Notes: a model not told the origin generated them from the sequence alone. Shown: positions 1 through 11,417, counted from the first letter of the stretch. The stretch: 64,000 nucleotides of DNA from Prorocentrum cordatum (GCA_963575745.1 CAUYUJ010022526.1:124001-188000), one strand, 5' to 3'. Program-made: numbers and translations.

Positions 1-1251
1 CGGGGTGGTATACATTACCTGTTCTCTTGTGTTTACGATTGTCGGTGTAGACATTCGATGGGGCGCGTCTGGTTTTCGCTTATGTCTATAGACAGGTGTC
101 TGTGTCGACTTGTGGTTGCGGCCTTGCGCGTAGACGTAAGTGGGGCGCTGTTTCGTCGATCTTGTCTAGAAGCAAGTGGTTGGCTTGATATGCGGTTTTG
201 GCCCTGCTTCAGACTGACCCGTTGGGCAGGCGGTCGCCAGTGGCACCAGGGGGATGCGGAGCGCGCCGAAGAAATTCGGGATAGGGGAGGGCTGGCATGG
301 AAGTGCGACAGGGATGTTGGCAAATCACGAAGGACGGAAGGCGGGGGGAATGAGATGTGCGGGGGGAAAGCAAAGGTTCCAGGAGGCAATGTTGAAAATT
401 GGAAATTGCCACAATGGGCACATGGCGTGGGGAAGGGGGCGAGGTAGGAGAAGGCAGGGGGTGAACGAAACTGGATTGTGGAACGTGGAGGGCGGAATGA
501 AACATGGCGGCGGCGTAGGGGGGCGGGAGGGGGCGCCGCGAGGGGCGGGGGCAGAGGCGGAGGAAATGTTGTTCGGGAGGGGTGGGGTGGGAGGAGGGGG
601 GGGGGCGGGGTTGAATGGGGGCGGTGAAGGAGTGAGGAACACATTGAACGTGGAAGGCGGAGGGATGACGAGCGGGGATGGGCGGGGGGGGATGGGTCAA
701 TGCGAAATTGGGAAACCGAAAGAAGGATGCAGGTTGATGCGGGGGGAGGGCGGGGGTGGCGAGGGGAAAACAGAACACCGAGCGCGACGTTTTGGCATCG
801 GTGGTATCACCGTGGGTCGCCTTCCTCACCCCCTTCGCCCTTCTCCCTGCCAGCATTGCTCCTCTCGCTGTAACCCCCATCCATGCCCCGCCGAGGGCGC
901 ATTTCGATCGGTTCCCCCTCCACTCGGCTCCAGCGCCGAAATATCTTTAGGCGCTTTAAAGTCTATGCCAGCGTTGTGCGTGTACCTCCCTATAGAAGAT
1001 ACCCCCAATTACAGCCAACCCCCGGGTAGATTGGCGGTGAGTGATGATCATGTGTGGGGACATCATGGCCAGGGCCACAGTCTCCTAGGATATCTTGGCC
1101 CACCCTGGTGAAGCGCAGTCGGATGGTACAGGATGCTGCGGCCAGGGCGGGCAGGCCATCCTCGCGTTTTTCTTTCACGCACCTGGTCGAATGGATGAAA
1201 TAGGAATACAATTGAAACTATCGTCCTCTGACCCCTTCCCTGGGCCGCGCA
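1..1251. other. GC-rich stretch, no gene recognised
   Basis: Purine-rich, G-rich DNA to about position 780, then mixed sequence. Open frames exist on both strands but are low in complexity (Pro/Ser-rich or Gly/Arg-rich) and show no family motif. If the phosphatase-like gene at 2130-4561 continues upstream, this would be intron or earlier exon territory, but no 5-phosphatase motif was found here. Confidence 0.5.
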
Positions 1252-1335
1252 CATCGAGGCCTCTTACATGGGGTCGGAGGATCGCGCCGTATCGCCGATG
1301 CATGGGCGATGCGCCGGCGCTCTGCCGCCGCCCCT
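1252..1335 (+). repeat. Foldback element family F1, copy 1 (left end only)
   Basis: The stretch begins GAGGCCTCTTACATGGGG, runs on as TCGGAGGATCGCGCC and then enters the GATGCAT/GGCGATGC core found in the copies at 3629-3865 and 12184-12372. No matching right end follows, so this is a truncated copy. It contains no coding sequence. Confidence 0.7.
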
Positions 1336-1801
1336 GGCGTACTCCGCGCGCCGCGCCAGGGTGTGGGGTCCTGCGCAGATCCAAGGAATCCGCGCGGAAC
1401 GTCGACAGTTGGTGTTTATGCCTTATGCCGTTTCTTCTTTTTCTTCCACCAGGCCGGTCCGTTGGTGGTGTGCGGCGGTGCGTTGCGGCCCAGTGCCCGC
1501 AGTGGCGCTGCCGTGCATCCTTGCGCGGCCGATCCGATTCGATTCTCAGGGGGGGGGGGGAAAGGTACCTTCACCGATACCATTCCCTCGCTTTCGCCTC
1601 TTTGGGCATCCTGGGTGGCCCTCATCGCCATAGTTGGATCCGTCTCGAAATTCTGGTCAGAAGGCACCCTGGGAGACGTCAGGGGAGTGGCGATATCGGT
1701 ATCCTTGGTTTCGCCAGATCCCGAGCCCGTGCCGATGCGGCCAGATATCCGACCTCGCGACCCGACGCGCAGAGGCTTTCATCCGAAAGGCGGCCACCGA
1801 G
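1336..1801. other. Unassigned spacer
   Basis: Nothing recognised apart from a G-run near 1549-1560. The remaining frames show no family motif. Confidence 0.4.
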
Positions 1802-2112
1802 GCTGATGTCCTCGATCCTCGAAACTCTACCCTCGACCCTCTACCCTCAAGGCTCGAACAAACCACCCGAACCTTGATCCTCGAACCTCGATCCTCGAAC
1901 CTCGATCCTCGAATCTCGATCCTCGAACCTCGAACCTCGAACCTCGATCCTTCAACCTTGATCTTTGATCTTTGATCCTCGATCCTCGAACCTCGATCCT
2001 CGAACCTCGATCCTCGAGTCTCGAACCTCGATCCTCGAACCTCGATCCTCGATCCTCGATCCTCGAACCTCGAACCTCAGTCTCGACCCTCGACCCTCGA
2101 GGCTCGAACAAA
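1802..2112. repeat. Minisatellite of CTCGATC/CTCGAAC units
   Basis: About 300 bp of alternating 7-mers CCTCGAT and CCTCGAA in tandem with occasional CTTGATC variants. All frames stay open because the 7-bp unit lacks stops. It ends about 18 bp before the first exon of the phosphatase-like gene. A related GATCGAGG array lies at 54150-54345 and 57570-57745. Confidence 0.9.
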
Positions 2113-2129
2113 CATTGCCGCGCGGCGAG

Positions 2130-4561
2130 GGCCTCTGCTACCACAACCCGAGCGGGAAGGGCAAGCACAACCCGGCCTGGACGGACCGCATGCTCCTCCA
2201 GGCCGACTCCAGCAAGGCAGAGGTCTCCTCCTCCTCAACCTCCTCCTCCTCATCCCCCCTCATCCCCCCTCCTCCTCATCTTCCTCCTCCTGCTCCTCGT
2301 CCTCCTCCCTCCTCCTCCCTCCTCCCCTCCCTCCTCCCTCCTCCGCCCTCCTCCTCCTCCTCCATCCTCCTCCTCCTTCCTCCTCCTGCTCCTCCTTTTC
2401 CTCGTCCTCCTCCCTCCTCCTCCCTCCTCCTCATCGTTCTACTGCTCCCTCCTCCTCCTTCTCCTCCTCCTCCTCCTCCCTCGTCCTCCATCCTCGTCGT
2501 CGTCGTCGTCGTCCTCCTCCTCCTCCTCCTCCCTCCTCCCTCCTCCTCCTCCCTTCTCCCTTCTCCTGCTCCTCCTCCTCCTCCTCCTTCTTTTCCTCCT
2601 CTTCCTCCTCCCCCCCCTCCCTTCTCCCCTCCCTCCTCCCTCTTCCTCCCTCCTCCCTCCTCCTCCTCCTCCTCCTCATCCTCCTCTTCCTCCTCCTCCT
2701 CCTCCTCCTCCTCCTCCTCCTCCTGCTCCTTCATCCTTCAGAGGCACAGACGCCTGGCACAGGGGGTTCCCCGGAAGGGACAGGGCCCAGACCAGATCCA
2801 GGGGAGCCCCCGAGGACGCCAACCCCAGAGCCCTGGCACCCCCTGACCGGAGACGACGGAGGTCTCGAGGTGAGCCTCCAACACCCCCATCCCTTTTCTT
2901 TATTCCAGGGAGGAATCCCCACCTGGACCCGATCATCGGCGTTTGCTAAAAGGGCATCCACGCCGTGCCCCAGGGGAGGCGCGGCACGGGCGGGCACCCT
3001 CTCGTGGGGCGCGCACGCCTCCGGCGTTCCGCTTCGCTTCCCTCCCTCCCTGCCTTCCCCCCTCCTTCCTCCTTCCCCCCCTCCTTCCTCTTTCCCCCCC
3101 TTCCTCCTTCCTCCTCCTCGGTTCCCTCCTTCCTCCTGCCTTCCCCCCCCCCCTCTCCCCGACTCCTCCCTCCCTCCCGCCTTGACATCCTCTGCCTCCC
3201 GCCCTCCTCTCCCGCAGGCTGCTCCCCACCGTCCGTCCGCCCTCTCGTCCGTCCCCGGCCGCCCTCTCCTGCTGCTCCGTCTCCGCCCTCCATCCCCGGC
3301 CGTCCTCAGGGCCGTGCTGCCTCCTCCTCCGGCGCCGCGGCGCGTCTCCGCGCGTCCTCACGTCCGCGCGGCCGCCCCGTGCGCCCACTGGCGCACCGCG
3401 GGCGACCTCCGACTCCTCCTGCCACCCCCCGTGCTCTCCCCCTCTCCGCAGCCAGCTGGCGCCCGCAGCATGACTTACCGTGGAGACCCATGCCAAGACA
3501 CACCCTGCTTGCCTGCAGTGTGCCCTGGGTTTCTTGGCTTTCGATGGATTTGCGATGGAAAACGCGACGCTCCCAAACCAACAATCAAAGGACGTCCTGG
3601 GGTCTCAGGGTTGGCACGACGTGCTGTATTCTAGGCCTCCCAGACGGGGTCGAAATAGATGGGGTCGGAGCATAGCTCCGCATTTCCGATGCATCGCCGC
3701 TGCGGATCGATTTGGGGCCCGATTTGCTTCACGTCGACGTCGCCGATGCATCGCCGACGTCGCCGATGCATCGCCGATGCGTCGCCGATACATCGGCGAT
3801 GCATCGGCGATGCGGCGCGATCCTCCGACCCTATCTACTCCGACCCCATCTAGGAGGCCTCTATATTTGCATGATGAATTAACCTCTGTGTGGACATCGT
3901 TCTGTGACCTGACTTGACCCGATCTGCCCTCCTGTGTTGTGGGGGGGGCACAGGAGGAGGGGGCACAGGAGGTCATATCGGGTCAAGTCAGGTCTGGGGC
4001 CTCCAGGGGGTGGGGGCCTCCCCTCCTGGGGGGGCCTCCCCTCCCCCTCCGGCACGCCAGCGGGGCCCCCAGGAGGAAGCCTTCCCAGAGCCGGAGGGCG
4101 CCAGCCGCGCACGCGTGCACGGGCCCCGCCCGGATCGGCCCGCGATGTCGGGCCCCGCGCGCAGCAAGGGCGCCCCTTCTGCTGGCCAGGGCCGGCGTGT
4201 GCGCGCGGGCTTTGCGCGCAGCTGGCGCACATGCCGCCGCCGTCGCCGCCAGTGCTCCTCCCCCGATGCACGCCAGTCTCCCAGATCCCAATCTGCTTCA
4301 AGCACCTCCCTACTTCAAGAGTCGATCTGCTTTTGCTCTGTCTGTCCTTCTCCGGGAGGGCCTGAACCCAACCTACTTTCTCCGCCTTCCTGCTTGGTGT
4401 TTTTACCTACCTCTTCCGACCGATGTGTATCCCCTGGGCCGCGGAGGTGGAGGTCCTGGAGTACTCGCGCCGGGTCGTCTCGGAGGAGTTCGGGTCCGAC
4501 CACGTCCCCGTCGTGGGGCGGCTCCACGTCCGCCCCGTGGCCTGGGCGTTGGGGGCGAAAG
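2130..4561 (+). CDS. Inositol-polyphosphate 5-phosphatase-like gene, 3' exons (partial)
   Basis: Three exons can be joined in phase: 2130-2222 (31 codons), 2744-2869 (42 codons) and 4447-4561 (38 codons plus one base). Exon 1 encodes NPAWTDRMLL, matching the P-A/S-W-C/T-D-R-I-L signature of the inositol polyphosphate 5-phosphatase catalytic domain. Exon 3 encodes EFGSDHVPVVGRL, matching the SDH-x-P motif that ends this domain. In the family the two motifs are about 25-40 residues apart; here exon 2 adds an acidic Pro/Gly-rich insert. Splice signals seen are GAG|GTCTCC, CAGAG|GCACAG, GAG|GTGAGC, GGAG|GTGGAG and AAAG|GTAGGC, all three exon joins at phase 0. The enzyme removes the 5-phosphate of phosphoinositides at membranes. 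Upstream catalytic exons and the true 3' end were not found, so the gene is partial in this window or decayed. Family call is well supported; exon borders are inference. Confidence 0.6.
2223..2738. repeat. (CCT)n/(CTC)n polypyrimidine array in intron 1
   Basis: About 500 bp almost purely C and T, with a short GTC run at 2495-2510. It fills the predicted first intron of the phosphatase-like gene and runs directly into the predicted acceptor CCTTCAGAG at 2735-2743, so the array could serve as the polypyrimidine tract. Confidence 0.9.
3029..3240. repeat. Pyrimidine-rich tract in intron 2
   Basis: Irregular CCCTCC/CTTCC tract in the 1577-bp predicted intron 2870-4446 of the phosphatase-like gene. 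It ends in CTCCCGCAG, an acceptor-like site, but the following sequence gave no convincing exon. Confidence 0.7.
3629..3865. repeat. Foldback (MITE-like) element family F1, copy 2, complete
   Basis: Terminal inverted repeats: left CTAGGCCTCCCAGACGGGG followed by TCGAAATAGATGGGGTCGG, right complementary CTCCGACCCCATCTAGGAG then GCCTCTA. The core is made of GATGCATCGCCGATG and GTCGCC units that are themselves palindromic. About 235 bp, no coding capacity. It lies inside predicted intron 2 of the phosphatase-like gene. A target duplication could not be fixed with certainty. Confidence 0.8.
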
Positions 4562-4796
4562 GTAGGCCCCTCGTCGCCGTGGCTGGAGACAATGTTTTTA
4601 TCTCTGGCGAGACTGGGCGTGACAGGGGGGGTGGAGGGGTGGAGGGGTGGAGAGGGCCAGTCGCGTCACGATTTGCGCTGGCGCTGCCTGGGAATGTCTT
4701 AGGGATGGCAAATCCCCAGACGGCGCCGGCGCGAGTCGTGACGCTAGCAGGGAGGGTGGGGCAGGGGGGGTGGGCCAGCCAGTCATCTTTTGGGTG

Positions 4797-4933
4797 TTAT
4801 GTATGTATGTATGTATGTATGTATGTATGTATGTATGTATGTATGTATGTATGTATGTATGTACGTATGTATGTATGTATGTATGTATGTATGTATGTAT
4901 GCATGCATGCATGCATGCATGCATGTATGTATG

Positions 4934-4962
<29 letters not shown>
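4797..4962. repeat. (ATGT)n microsatellite with a (GCAT)n core
   Basis: About 166 bp of ATGT repeats with one GTAC variant, interrupted by a (GCAT)n run at about 4900-4923, which is self-complementary. Confidence 0.95.
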
Positions 4963-4965
<3 letters not shown>

Positions 4966-5500
4966 GGTATTGCGAATAGTAGAACTTTGCTCCGATGTTC
5001 GCCTGCGAGGCCTGTCCAGAAAGCGTCCCGTGAGAGGTCACTGGAGTGGCTCCTTCAGACTGGGATCATACAGATCCACCCCACGGGAAGCCGCTCTTCC
5101 TGGACTTTGGGTATGGGCGTGTGTGGGCCCCACCGTCCAACTACACATCCGTATTCACTGGCCCCTAGGGTCGCAGGACGTCGGTTCCCCGGTTCCCCAG
5201 GCGGTGGATACGCATAAGTTTAATGTCGGGCTTGTCCCTCTACATTTGTAACTATTTTGGAGGATGTTTGGCCTATCTTTAATCTTCCGTCCAAAATCCG
5301 CCTGTAGGGGGACATGCCCGACCGAAGCATGAGTCCCCGACGCGCAGTAGCCGCATCGATGTCTGTGTGTTCCCTCCCAGGCTGCCAAGCTGGAACGCCT
5401 GGATCACTGGCTCGGCGACGCGTGAGCCGCCCTGGCGACGCCCCAATGTCACAAAGAGGAGCGTGCGCGCGCGACGCTGGTCTGCCTCTTGCCGCTCCTG

Positions 5501-5532
<32 letters not shown>

Positions 5533-7316
5533 TGCCGCTCCTGCCTCTGCTCTTCTCTCCTCTCCTCCTCTCCTCCCCTCCTCTCAGTCTCTCATTTCCC
5601 TTCTCCTCCTCGGTCTCGTCCTCCTCTTCCCCGTCGTCGTCGTCCTCCTCCTCGTCCTCCTCTTCTCCTTCTCCTAGTGAAACGGTGCATGTGGAGAGCG
5701 GGAGCGCACAGCACGGAAGAGCAGGCAGTTCAGGCAGCGTTCGCTCAGCCCACTTGGGCTTAAGCAAGCCGAGGTTTCTCCTTGGCTGAACTGTCGACAG
5801 AGAGAGAGAGAGAGAGACGGATTCCAGAAAAAGACATTCAGAGTATCCATATCAGGCATGATGGCGACGAAGACGTTCCGAGACCAGATTGCCAGGCCGA
5901 GTTGCCACGCAGACGTGGAGGAAGCAGCCAGTGGTCATTCGAGTCTCCTCGTCCTCTTCCTCCTCCTCCTCCTCCTCCCCCTTCTCCACGTAGCTCGTAG
6001 CTGGTGGCATTGGGTCGGTTCAGGGGCTGCCACCGCCCTCCTACTCCTCCTCTTCTTCCTCCTCCTCCTCCTCCTCCTCCTCCTCCTCCTCCCCTCGCCG
6101 TCCTCCTCCCCTCGCCTCATCTCCTCTTCTCGCCTCGTCCATTTCCCCACACCCTCCTTTCCACTCCTCGTCCCCTCCTCCCTGCTTCACGCTCCCTTCT
6201 TCCTCCATCTTCGCCGCTCCACTTACGCCCTCCTCCTAAGGAAGGGACGGAAGCGCCGTCGCGGCCGAGGGCTCCCGCCCGAGGTCCGGGCGGGCACTTC
6301 CCCCGAGGCTTCTTTCTCTTTGGCGCCGGCCCCGCCCAGCAGCGGACAATCCTTCGCACGGAGCAGCCCGTGACTCCCTCTCGCCTCCTTCGTCCTCTGA
6401 TTGAACGTTCTCGCAGAGCCCTTGCTTTCTTTTGAGCGAGTGCGAGGCTGTGCGTTGATGTGACCGATCTCCAGCCAAAGTTCAGTATACCTCGTTGATG
6501 AAGATTCGCATGGAGCTCCTCCCCGATGTGGTGTTACCAGTTGGGGTAGCAGTGCCGCCCTGGCCTTTACCCCCGTTGGGGGGTCGGCGGTCTCGCGACC
6601 CAGGCGTGTCATGTCTGGTTTTCAGATGCTTGATCTGCCTGCTGCTTCTAGCGAAATCGCACAATGAGGCCGCTTGGGGGATCAGCGTCTTCTACGACAC
6701 TTCCACGCGTCCAAGCGTCATTCAGCGCTGATGGAAGGGATGGGCCAGATGGGGTAGGACGTCAGGTATGGCTTGCGCGCGCCTCAGCTTGCCTCCCCTT
6801 CCCCCTCTCCTCCATGCCCTGCTCCCTCCTTTTCTGCCCGCCTCTCCCGCTCGCCCCTTGGCTTTTTTCGTTTTGCTGGGCGTCCCCGCGTGCCGATCGC
6901 GGCTGTGGCGCGCCGCCCCTATCCACCAGGAGGGTCGGTCGGTCGGGCGGGTGGGGCCTGATTGTCATTGTGCACCTGTGGTCCTACGCAGTGCTGCGGG
7001 TCTGGGAAGGAGGAGGGGTAATTCGGAGGCGGAGGAGGGCCAGGGCAAGGATGGTAGTGAAGGTGGTGGTGATGATTATGATGAGGATGAGGTTGGTGAC
7101 GAGAATGAGAGGTCGATGATGCTTGTCATGAGCGTGGTCATCGTGCTGGCGATGACGATGCCGATGCTGACGATGATGGTGGCGCGTATATTGATGTTTG
7201 TTGTGACGAGGATTGTAAAGTACGGCTGGGAAGTCTGACGGTGGTACTGATGGTGGTGAAAATGATGAAGCTGCTGCTGATGCTGAGCAGTGCGGGGAGG
7301 AGTGTGGGGAGGAGGA
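4963..7316. other. Unassigned region with CT tracts
   Basis: No gene recognised. It contains CTG/CTC tracts at 5500-5680, a (GA)n run at 5797-5816, a CTC tract at 5945-6115 and a stretch of GATGATG/GATGACG-like sequence at 7055-7190. The open frames here follow these tracts. Confidence 0.5.
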
Positions 7317-7400
7317 GGGGGAGGAAGAGGAGAAGGATGAGGAGGAGGAGGAGGAGGAGGAGGAGGAGGAGGGGGAGGAGGAGGAGAAGCATGAGGAGGA
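7317..7400. repeat. (GGA)n array
   Basis: GGA/GAG repeats with minor interruptions, followed by GACGAC units. The (CTC)n reading is on the minus strand. Confidence 0.9.
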
Positions 7401-7747
7401 GGACGACGACAGCGACGCCGACGGCGGCGAGCAGTCGTGCCCGCGCGCGCCAGCGGAGGGCAGCTGCAGCTTCTCGCGCCGGGACCGGGGCGCTTCTCGT
7501 TGCGTGATGTACGATCTCGAACCAAAACTCCAGGTCGGTTTTTGAGGTCGCGGGGGCGATCTTGGCGGCCGCAAATCGGGCACAGTTTTGTCAGGGAGAG
7601 GCATGCCCTTTCCCAGCCCCCCCCCTGCGCTCTGTGATGTAGACGTGGCTCATAGTTGACAGTGTAGCGACGGAGAGCTGTCAACTTGGGGGCAACATGG
7701 GCAGTCATGTTTTTTGTTAGAGAGACTGCTTTTTTGAATGGCCTACT
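7401..7747. other. Spacer with a possible minus-strand coding remnant
   Basis: One minus-strand frame at about 7480-7600 gives KIAPATSKTDLEFWFEIVHH, which looks less biased than its surroundings, but it has no recognised motif and no flanking splice structure. Treated as unassigned. Confidence 0.2.
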
Positions 7748-7935
7748 GATAACCTGGGATCACGGGCCCGCCCCCTCCCCCCCGATAACTAGACCTTGTC
7801 GGTTGCGCGCGTCCGAGGAGGGCGGGCGCAGTATGGGTGCGCGAGGGCACACGTGGGGCTGCTCGAGGCGAAAAGGTTTGGCTATGGGCCTTCACCTCCC
7901 CCCACACGCTCCCGATGACCCGGATTCTCCCCGAA
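7748..7935. repeat. Dispersed repeat family F2, copy 1
   Basis: Diverged copy of the sequence at 15973-16157. Shared blocks in the same order: GATAACCTG...GGGCCCG, CCCCTCCCC, GATAAC...GACCTTGTCGGTTGCGC, GCGCAGTAT-GGTGCGCG, GGGCA...GTGGGG and CACCTCCCCCC. The ends carry GATAACC and its complement. Non-coding; most likely a short transposable element or introner-like unit. Confidence 0.7.
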
Positions 7936-8137
7936 AAATCTGAAAATGTCTCTTGGGCAGGGGTCGATTATCACGCAACCAGCCGCTCCCCCCCCCGGGC
8001 ACCTTGCCGCAGACCCTCGCCCTCGGGCCGGCGCCTCGGCCGCGTGCGCGCCGCGCTCTCGCGAGGATTGGCCGCGGCGGCCCGCGGCGGCGTCGGCCAG
8101 CGGCCGGGCTGGCCGGGCCGTGGGCGCGGCTGGGACG
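7936..8137. other. GC-rich spacer
   Basis: Very GC-rich (GCGCC/CGGCG) sequence between F2 copy 1 and a (GGA)n array. No motif recognised. Confidence 0.4.
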
Positions 8138-8335
8138 GCGGAGGAGGAGGAGGAGGAGGAGGAGGAGGAGGAGGAGGAAGAGGAGGAGGAGGAAAAGGAG
8201 AGGAGGAGGAGGGAGGAGAGGAGGAGGAGGAGGAGGAGGAGGAGGAGGAGGGGGAGGGGGAGGAGAGGAGGAGGGAGGAGGAGGTGGAGGAGGAGGAGGA
8301 GGGAGGCGGAGGAGGAGGGAGGAGGAGGGAGGACG
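8138..8335. repeat. (GGA)n array
   Basis: About 200 bp of GGA/GAG units, with GGGA and GAA variants. It produces long Glu-, Arg- or Ser/Pro-rich frames on both strands that are not genes. Confidence 0.95.
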
Positions 8336-8389
8336 ACGCGCACGACCGTGTGAGGTACGACCGAATTGGAAGACAAACACCAAACCAAA

Positions 8390-8840
8390 CGAGTTGCCAG
8401 GGGCCCGAGGATCCGAAGACGAGGTCCTTATCCTCCTCTGCTCCCTGGGCGCGCCTGGCCTCGACCTGCGCGCCGAGGGCCTCCACCTCGCACCGCAGGA
8501 GGCCCATCAGCGCGAGTCCTCGCACTAGATCGGCAGCTGGGCCCTCGCGGACGACCGCCGGCGACTGCCGCGCCTGCCTCGGGTGCCCCTGGAGGCCTTG
8601 GGCCCAGGCCGAGAAGAAAGGGGCCCACTCTCCCCTCGTTTCCAAGGCGGGGGCCCCTAGGTAAGCCATCGTGAGCCCTCTGGGGTTCCGATGGGCAGGG
8701 TACAGTCCAGCACGAAACTTCGTGAAGTAGAAGGCCCGCCCACTTGACGACGACGACGACGACGGCCGACACGGCGCCCGAAGATTCCCCCGTTTCGTGT
8801 TGGTGTGGGCCATGGTCCCGCAGGCGGTGCAACGCAACAT
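8390..8840 (-). pseudogene. Possible C-terminal part of a non-LTR retrotransposon ORF
   Basis: Reading leftward from 8840 the frame opens with LRCTACGTMAHTNTKRG, a CxxC-containing segment, and continues as a charged, normal-looking stretch (for example LRCEVEALGAQVEARR) before running into the (CTC)n array. It lies 100 bp downstream, on the same strand, of the RNase H ORF ending at 8940, so it may be the tail of the same element. No named domain could be assigned. The position and the Cys-rich start are seen; the link to the neighbouring element is inference. Confidence 0.35.
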
Positions 8841-8939
8841 GCTGTCATGAAACGTGCAGCGGTCCGCCTCATAAACATCTCCCTGCTCAAGAGTGTGACC
8901 ATTCTGGAGTCACGCTCCTGGGGCCGGGGGGGCTTCTCA

Positions 8940-10742
8940 TCAGGAGGCTGCTCGCCCTGCCGGGGGCCCCGCAGGGGCCCTCGCACCATCCCCCTCCCCT
9001 GGCGCACCCTGCTCACCTGGCGGCTCCACGGAGCCCGCAGCACTAGGCGCACCAGGGCCAGAGCCGACAGGGACGGGGGGAAGACCAGGCACAGGGTCGA
9101 GCAGGACGTAGCTCAGCCATTCCAAGCCTTGGTGGTCGTTCTTAGCAAGCTCTCTACACTCGGCCTGCTGACTCGCACAAAGAACTCCGAACCTGCGGAC
9201 AAACTCCGAGAGCCCAACGACAAGGTGGCGATCGCGCTGCTGCATACGGAATGGCTCAGCTCCTTCCTTGGCGAGACGGTCAGCCTCCGAGTTCCCAAAG
9301 CGCTGCGTCTCAGTGGTTTTGCCCTCGCGCACACTCACCCCCTCTAGAGGATCAGCAATCTCAGCCCACCAGTGGGCTCTGGCCGGCTTCTCGCCCGCTG
9401 CACCTTTGAGATTACGGAGGCAGCCGACGGTGGCCGCACAGTCCACATACAAGGAAATACGAGTGCCAAAAACAGCCCGTCTGGACAGCATAAGCACAGC
9501 AACATCCTCTCCATCGCGCGCCAGCTGCTCTGGCGCTTCTCCTGTCGGGACAGCTCCAGAAAGAGCCGCGATGGTCCTCCCATGCAGATCTAGCACAACT
9601 GCAGACCAGCCCGCCGTCCTGAGCCCCGCGAAACCTCCCTCGAACCCTGAGCCGTCCGTGAAGACATGGGCCCCCTCGGGAACGAAAAGGGGGCCATCCT
9701 GAGGCCACTCCCAATGACGGGTGCACGGGTCCAGGGGGTCTCTTCTGGGCATTCGGATCCAGGACTTCGAGCTGGGAAAGAGACACCTACTGAAGAGCTC
9801 CTTGACTTCATCCGAAAGATGACCAATCGCCCGAGCAGCCCTGGCGACCAAGGGATCCAGGTTCTCACGACGCCACCCTTCGTACGCGCAGCACTGAAAC
9901 CTACGATGGTACATGGTGCCTTTGGCCTCACCGCAGAGTTGGCAAAGATGGGAGGCCTCGGGACTGTACTTAAACACTCGATGCTGGCACCAATACACAT
10001 TAGCGATCAGGGCCGAGAGAGTAGCCTTGTGGGCCTTAGACCAGGCCCCTGAGCCTTTCCAGCAGAGCAACTGTTGGAGGAGTTCCCAAAAGACTGGGCC
10101 GTTCCATTCGCGGAAATCGTGCTGCTTAAGTTGCTCCTCTCTCTCGACCGCTCGCCTGACAGAACTGCGCACCATCAGCGCAAAGAATTTAGGAGGGAAT
10201 CTATCGATGGACCACTCTTGCTGGAGGTCGTCAATGAGGGCAAGCTTCGAGAAATCAAACCTCCTGTGAATGCGGTCCAAGAGCAGGAAAAGGACCGACA
10301 CGGGTTGCCGAACTCGGCCCCAGGGGGCCTTGCTGCTTTGAATTTCCAAAGCATCCAGCCCACATAATTCCAAAACAGGTAATGAAATCGAGCGGTTCCA
10401 CCACGCACTCACAAACTCCTTCACGGCTGAACAAGTCACCACAGCTGGTGGGTCCAGAGCTTGGGAGAGGACAGGAAACGGAATCCCACGTAGGTCCCAG
10501 GGAGGAGAGGCCACCAGGAGCGGCAAGCCTGGATCCTCAGCCCTTGGGGTGTTCGCACTTGGGATGCCGCCGAGGTGCGACGTACCCGTTCGAGCACCAG
10601 ACTCGAAGAGGCGGTTCCTAATCATCTTTTGCTGGGTGCAGGAATTGTTTCGCCGCCATTTTAGGGCGACCTTCCGCTCCCGCCTTATTCGCGCGTTATG
10701 CACACCGCCTTTTTCCGAGCACTGAAACATACCACTTTCCAT
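8940..10742 (-). pseudogene. 5'-truncated non-LTR retrotransposon: zinc motif plus RNase H
   Basis: An uninterrupted 600-codon frame. Residues 266-285 hold LCQLCGEAKGTMYHRRFQC, a CxxC...H...C pattern like the zinc-binding region that follows RT in some LINEs. Residues 355-495 form an RNase H type I domain: FTDGSG (Asp363), GEDVAVLML (Glu412), YVDCAATV (Asp434) and GNSEADRLAKEGA (Asp488), so all four acidic residues are present. Such a domain degrades the RNA strand of RNA/DNA hybrids during reverse transcription. No RT lies upstream: the sequence past 10742 is unrelated, so the copy is 5'-truncated, as is usual for LINE insertions. The last about 50 residues are Gly/Pro/Ala-rich and may be read-through. 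A domesticated RNase H is an alternative, since the frame is long and intact. Confidence 0.7.
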
Positions 10743-11027
10743 CCTGATCCTTGATTTTTAGTCTCCCTTCCTCCCTCCCTCCCGCCCCCCCTTTTCTCTC
10801 TTTTTCCCCTCCGCGCTCTGAACGCACGATCCGCGCCGCTCGTCCGTCGTCTGGCCACTCTGCCTCCGAGTCGACTCTCGCCCGTGCTTCGTCGTCGCCG
10901 CCGTCCGCAGCGGCCGCCGCCACCGCCTTCGGCGACGACGCGGGGCACCCCGGCGGCCCTCGGCGGCGCTCTGCCGCCTTCGGCGAGCTCCGGTGGCGGT
11001 GCGGAATTCAGCGGCAGCCGCGGCTTC
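10743..11027. other. Spacer, no gene recognised
   Basis: CT-rich then CG-rich (CGCCGCCG) sequence between the RNase H ORF and a CGT array. No motif in any frame. Confidence 0.4.
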
Positions 11028-11228
11028 GGCGTCGTCGTCGGCGTCGCCGTTGATGTCGTCGTCGTCGCCGTCATCGCGTCAAAAAGCGGCCCTGGCCAAA
11101 TTTGTGCGTGCTGATTTTTTTTTTGTTCGATCTGCATGGAGGGTCCGAAGGCGAAACCCAGGAGGCCGAGATCGGGGACCGATCTTCCGAACGTCGTCGT
11201 CGTTGCCGCCGCCATCGTCGTTGTCGTA

Positions 11229-11313
<85 letters not shown>

Positions 11314-11382
11314 CGTCTCCCATCGCTCGTCATCCGTCGTGTGTCGTCCGTCGTCCGTCGTCGTCGTCGTCGTCTTCGTCGT

Positions 11383-11417
<35 letters not shown>

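Noticed and set aside
5314-5789. Leu/Ser-rich frames around 5.3-5.8 kb as membrane proteins
   Set aside because: They are readouts of CTG and CTC tracts; hydrophobicity follows from the repeat.
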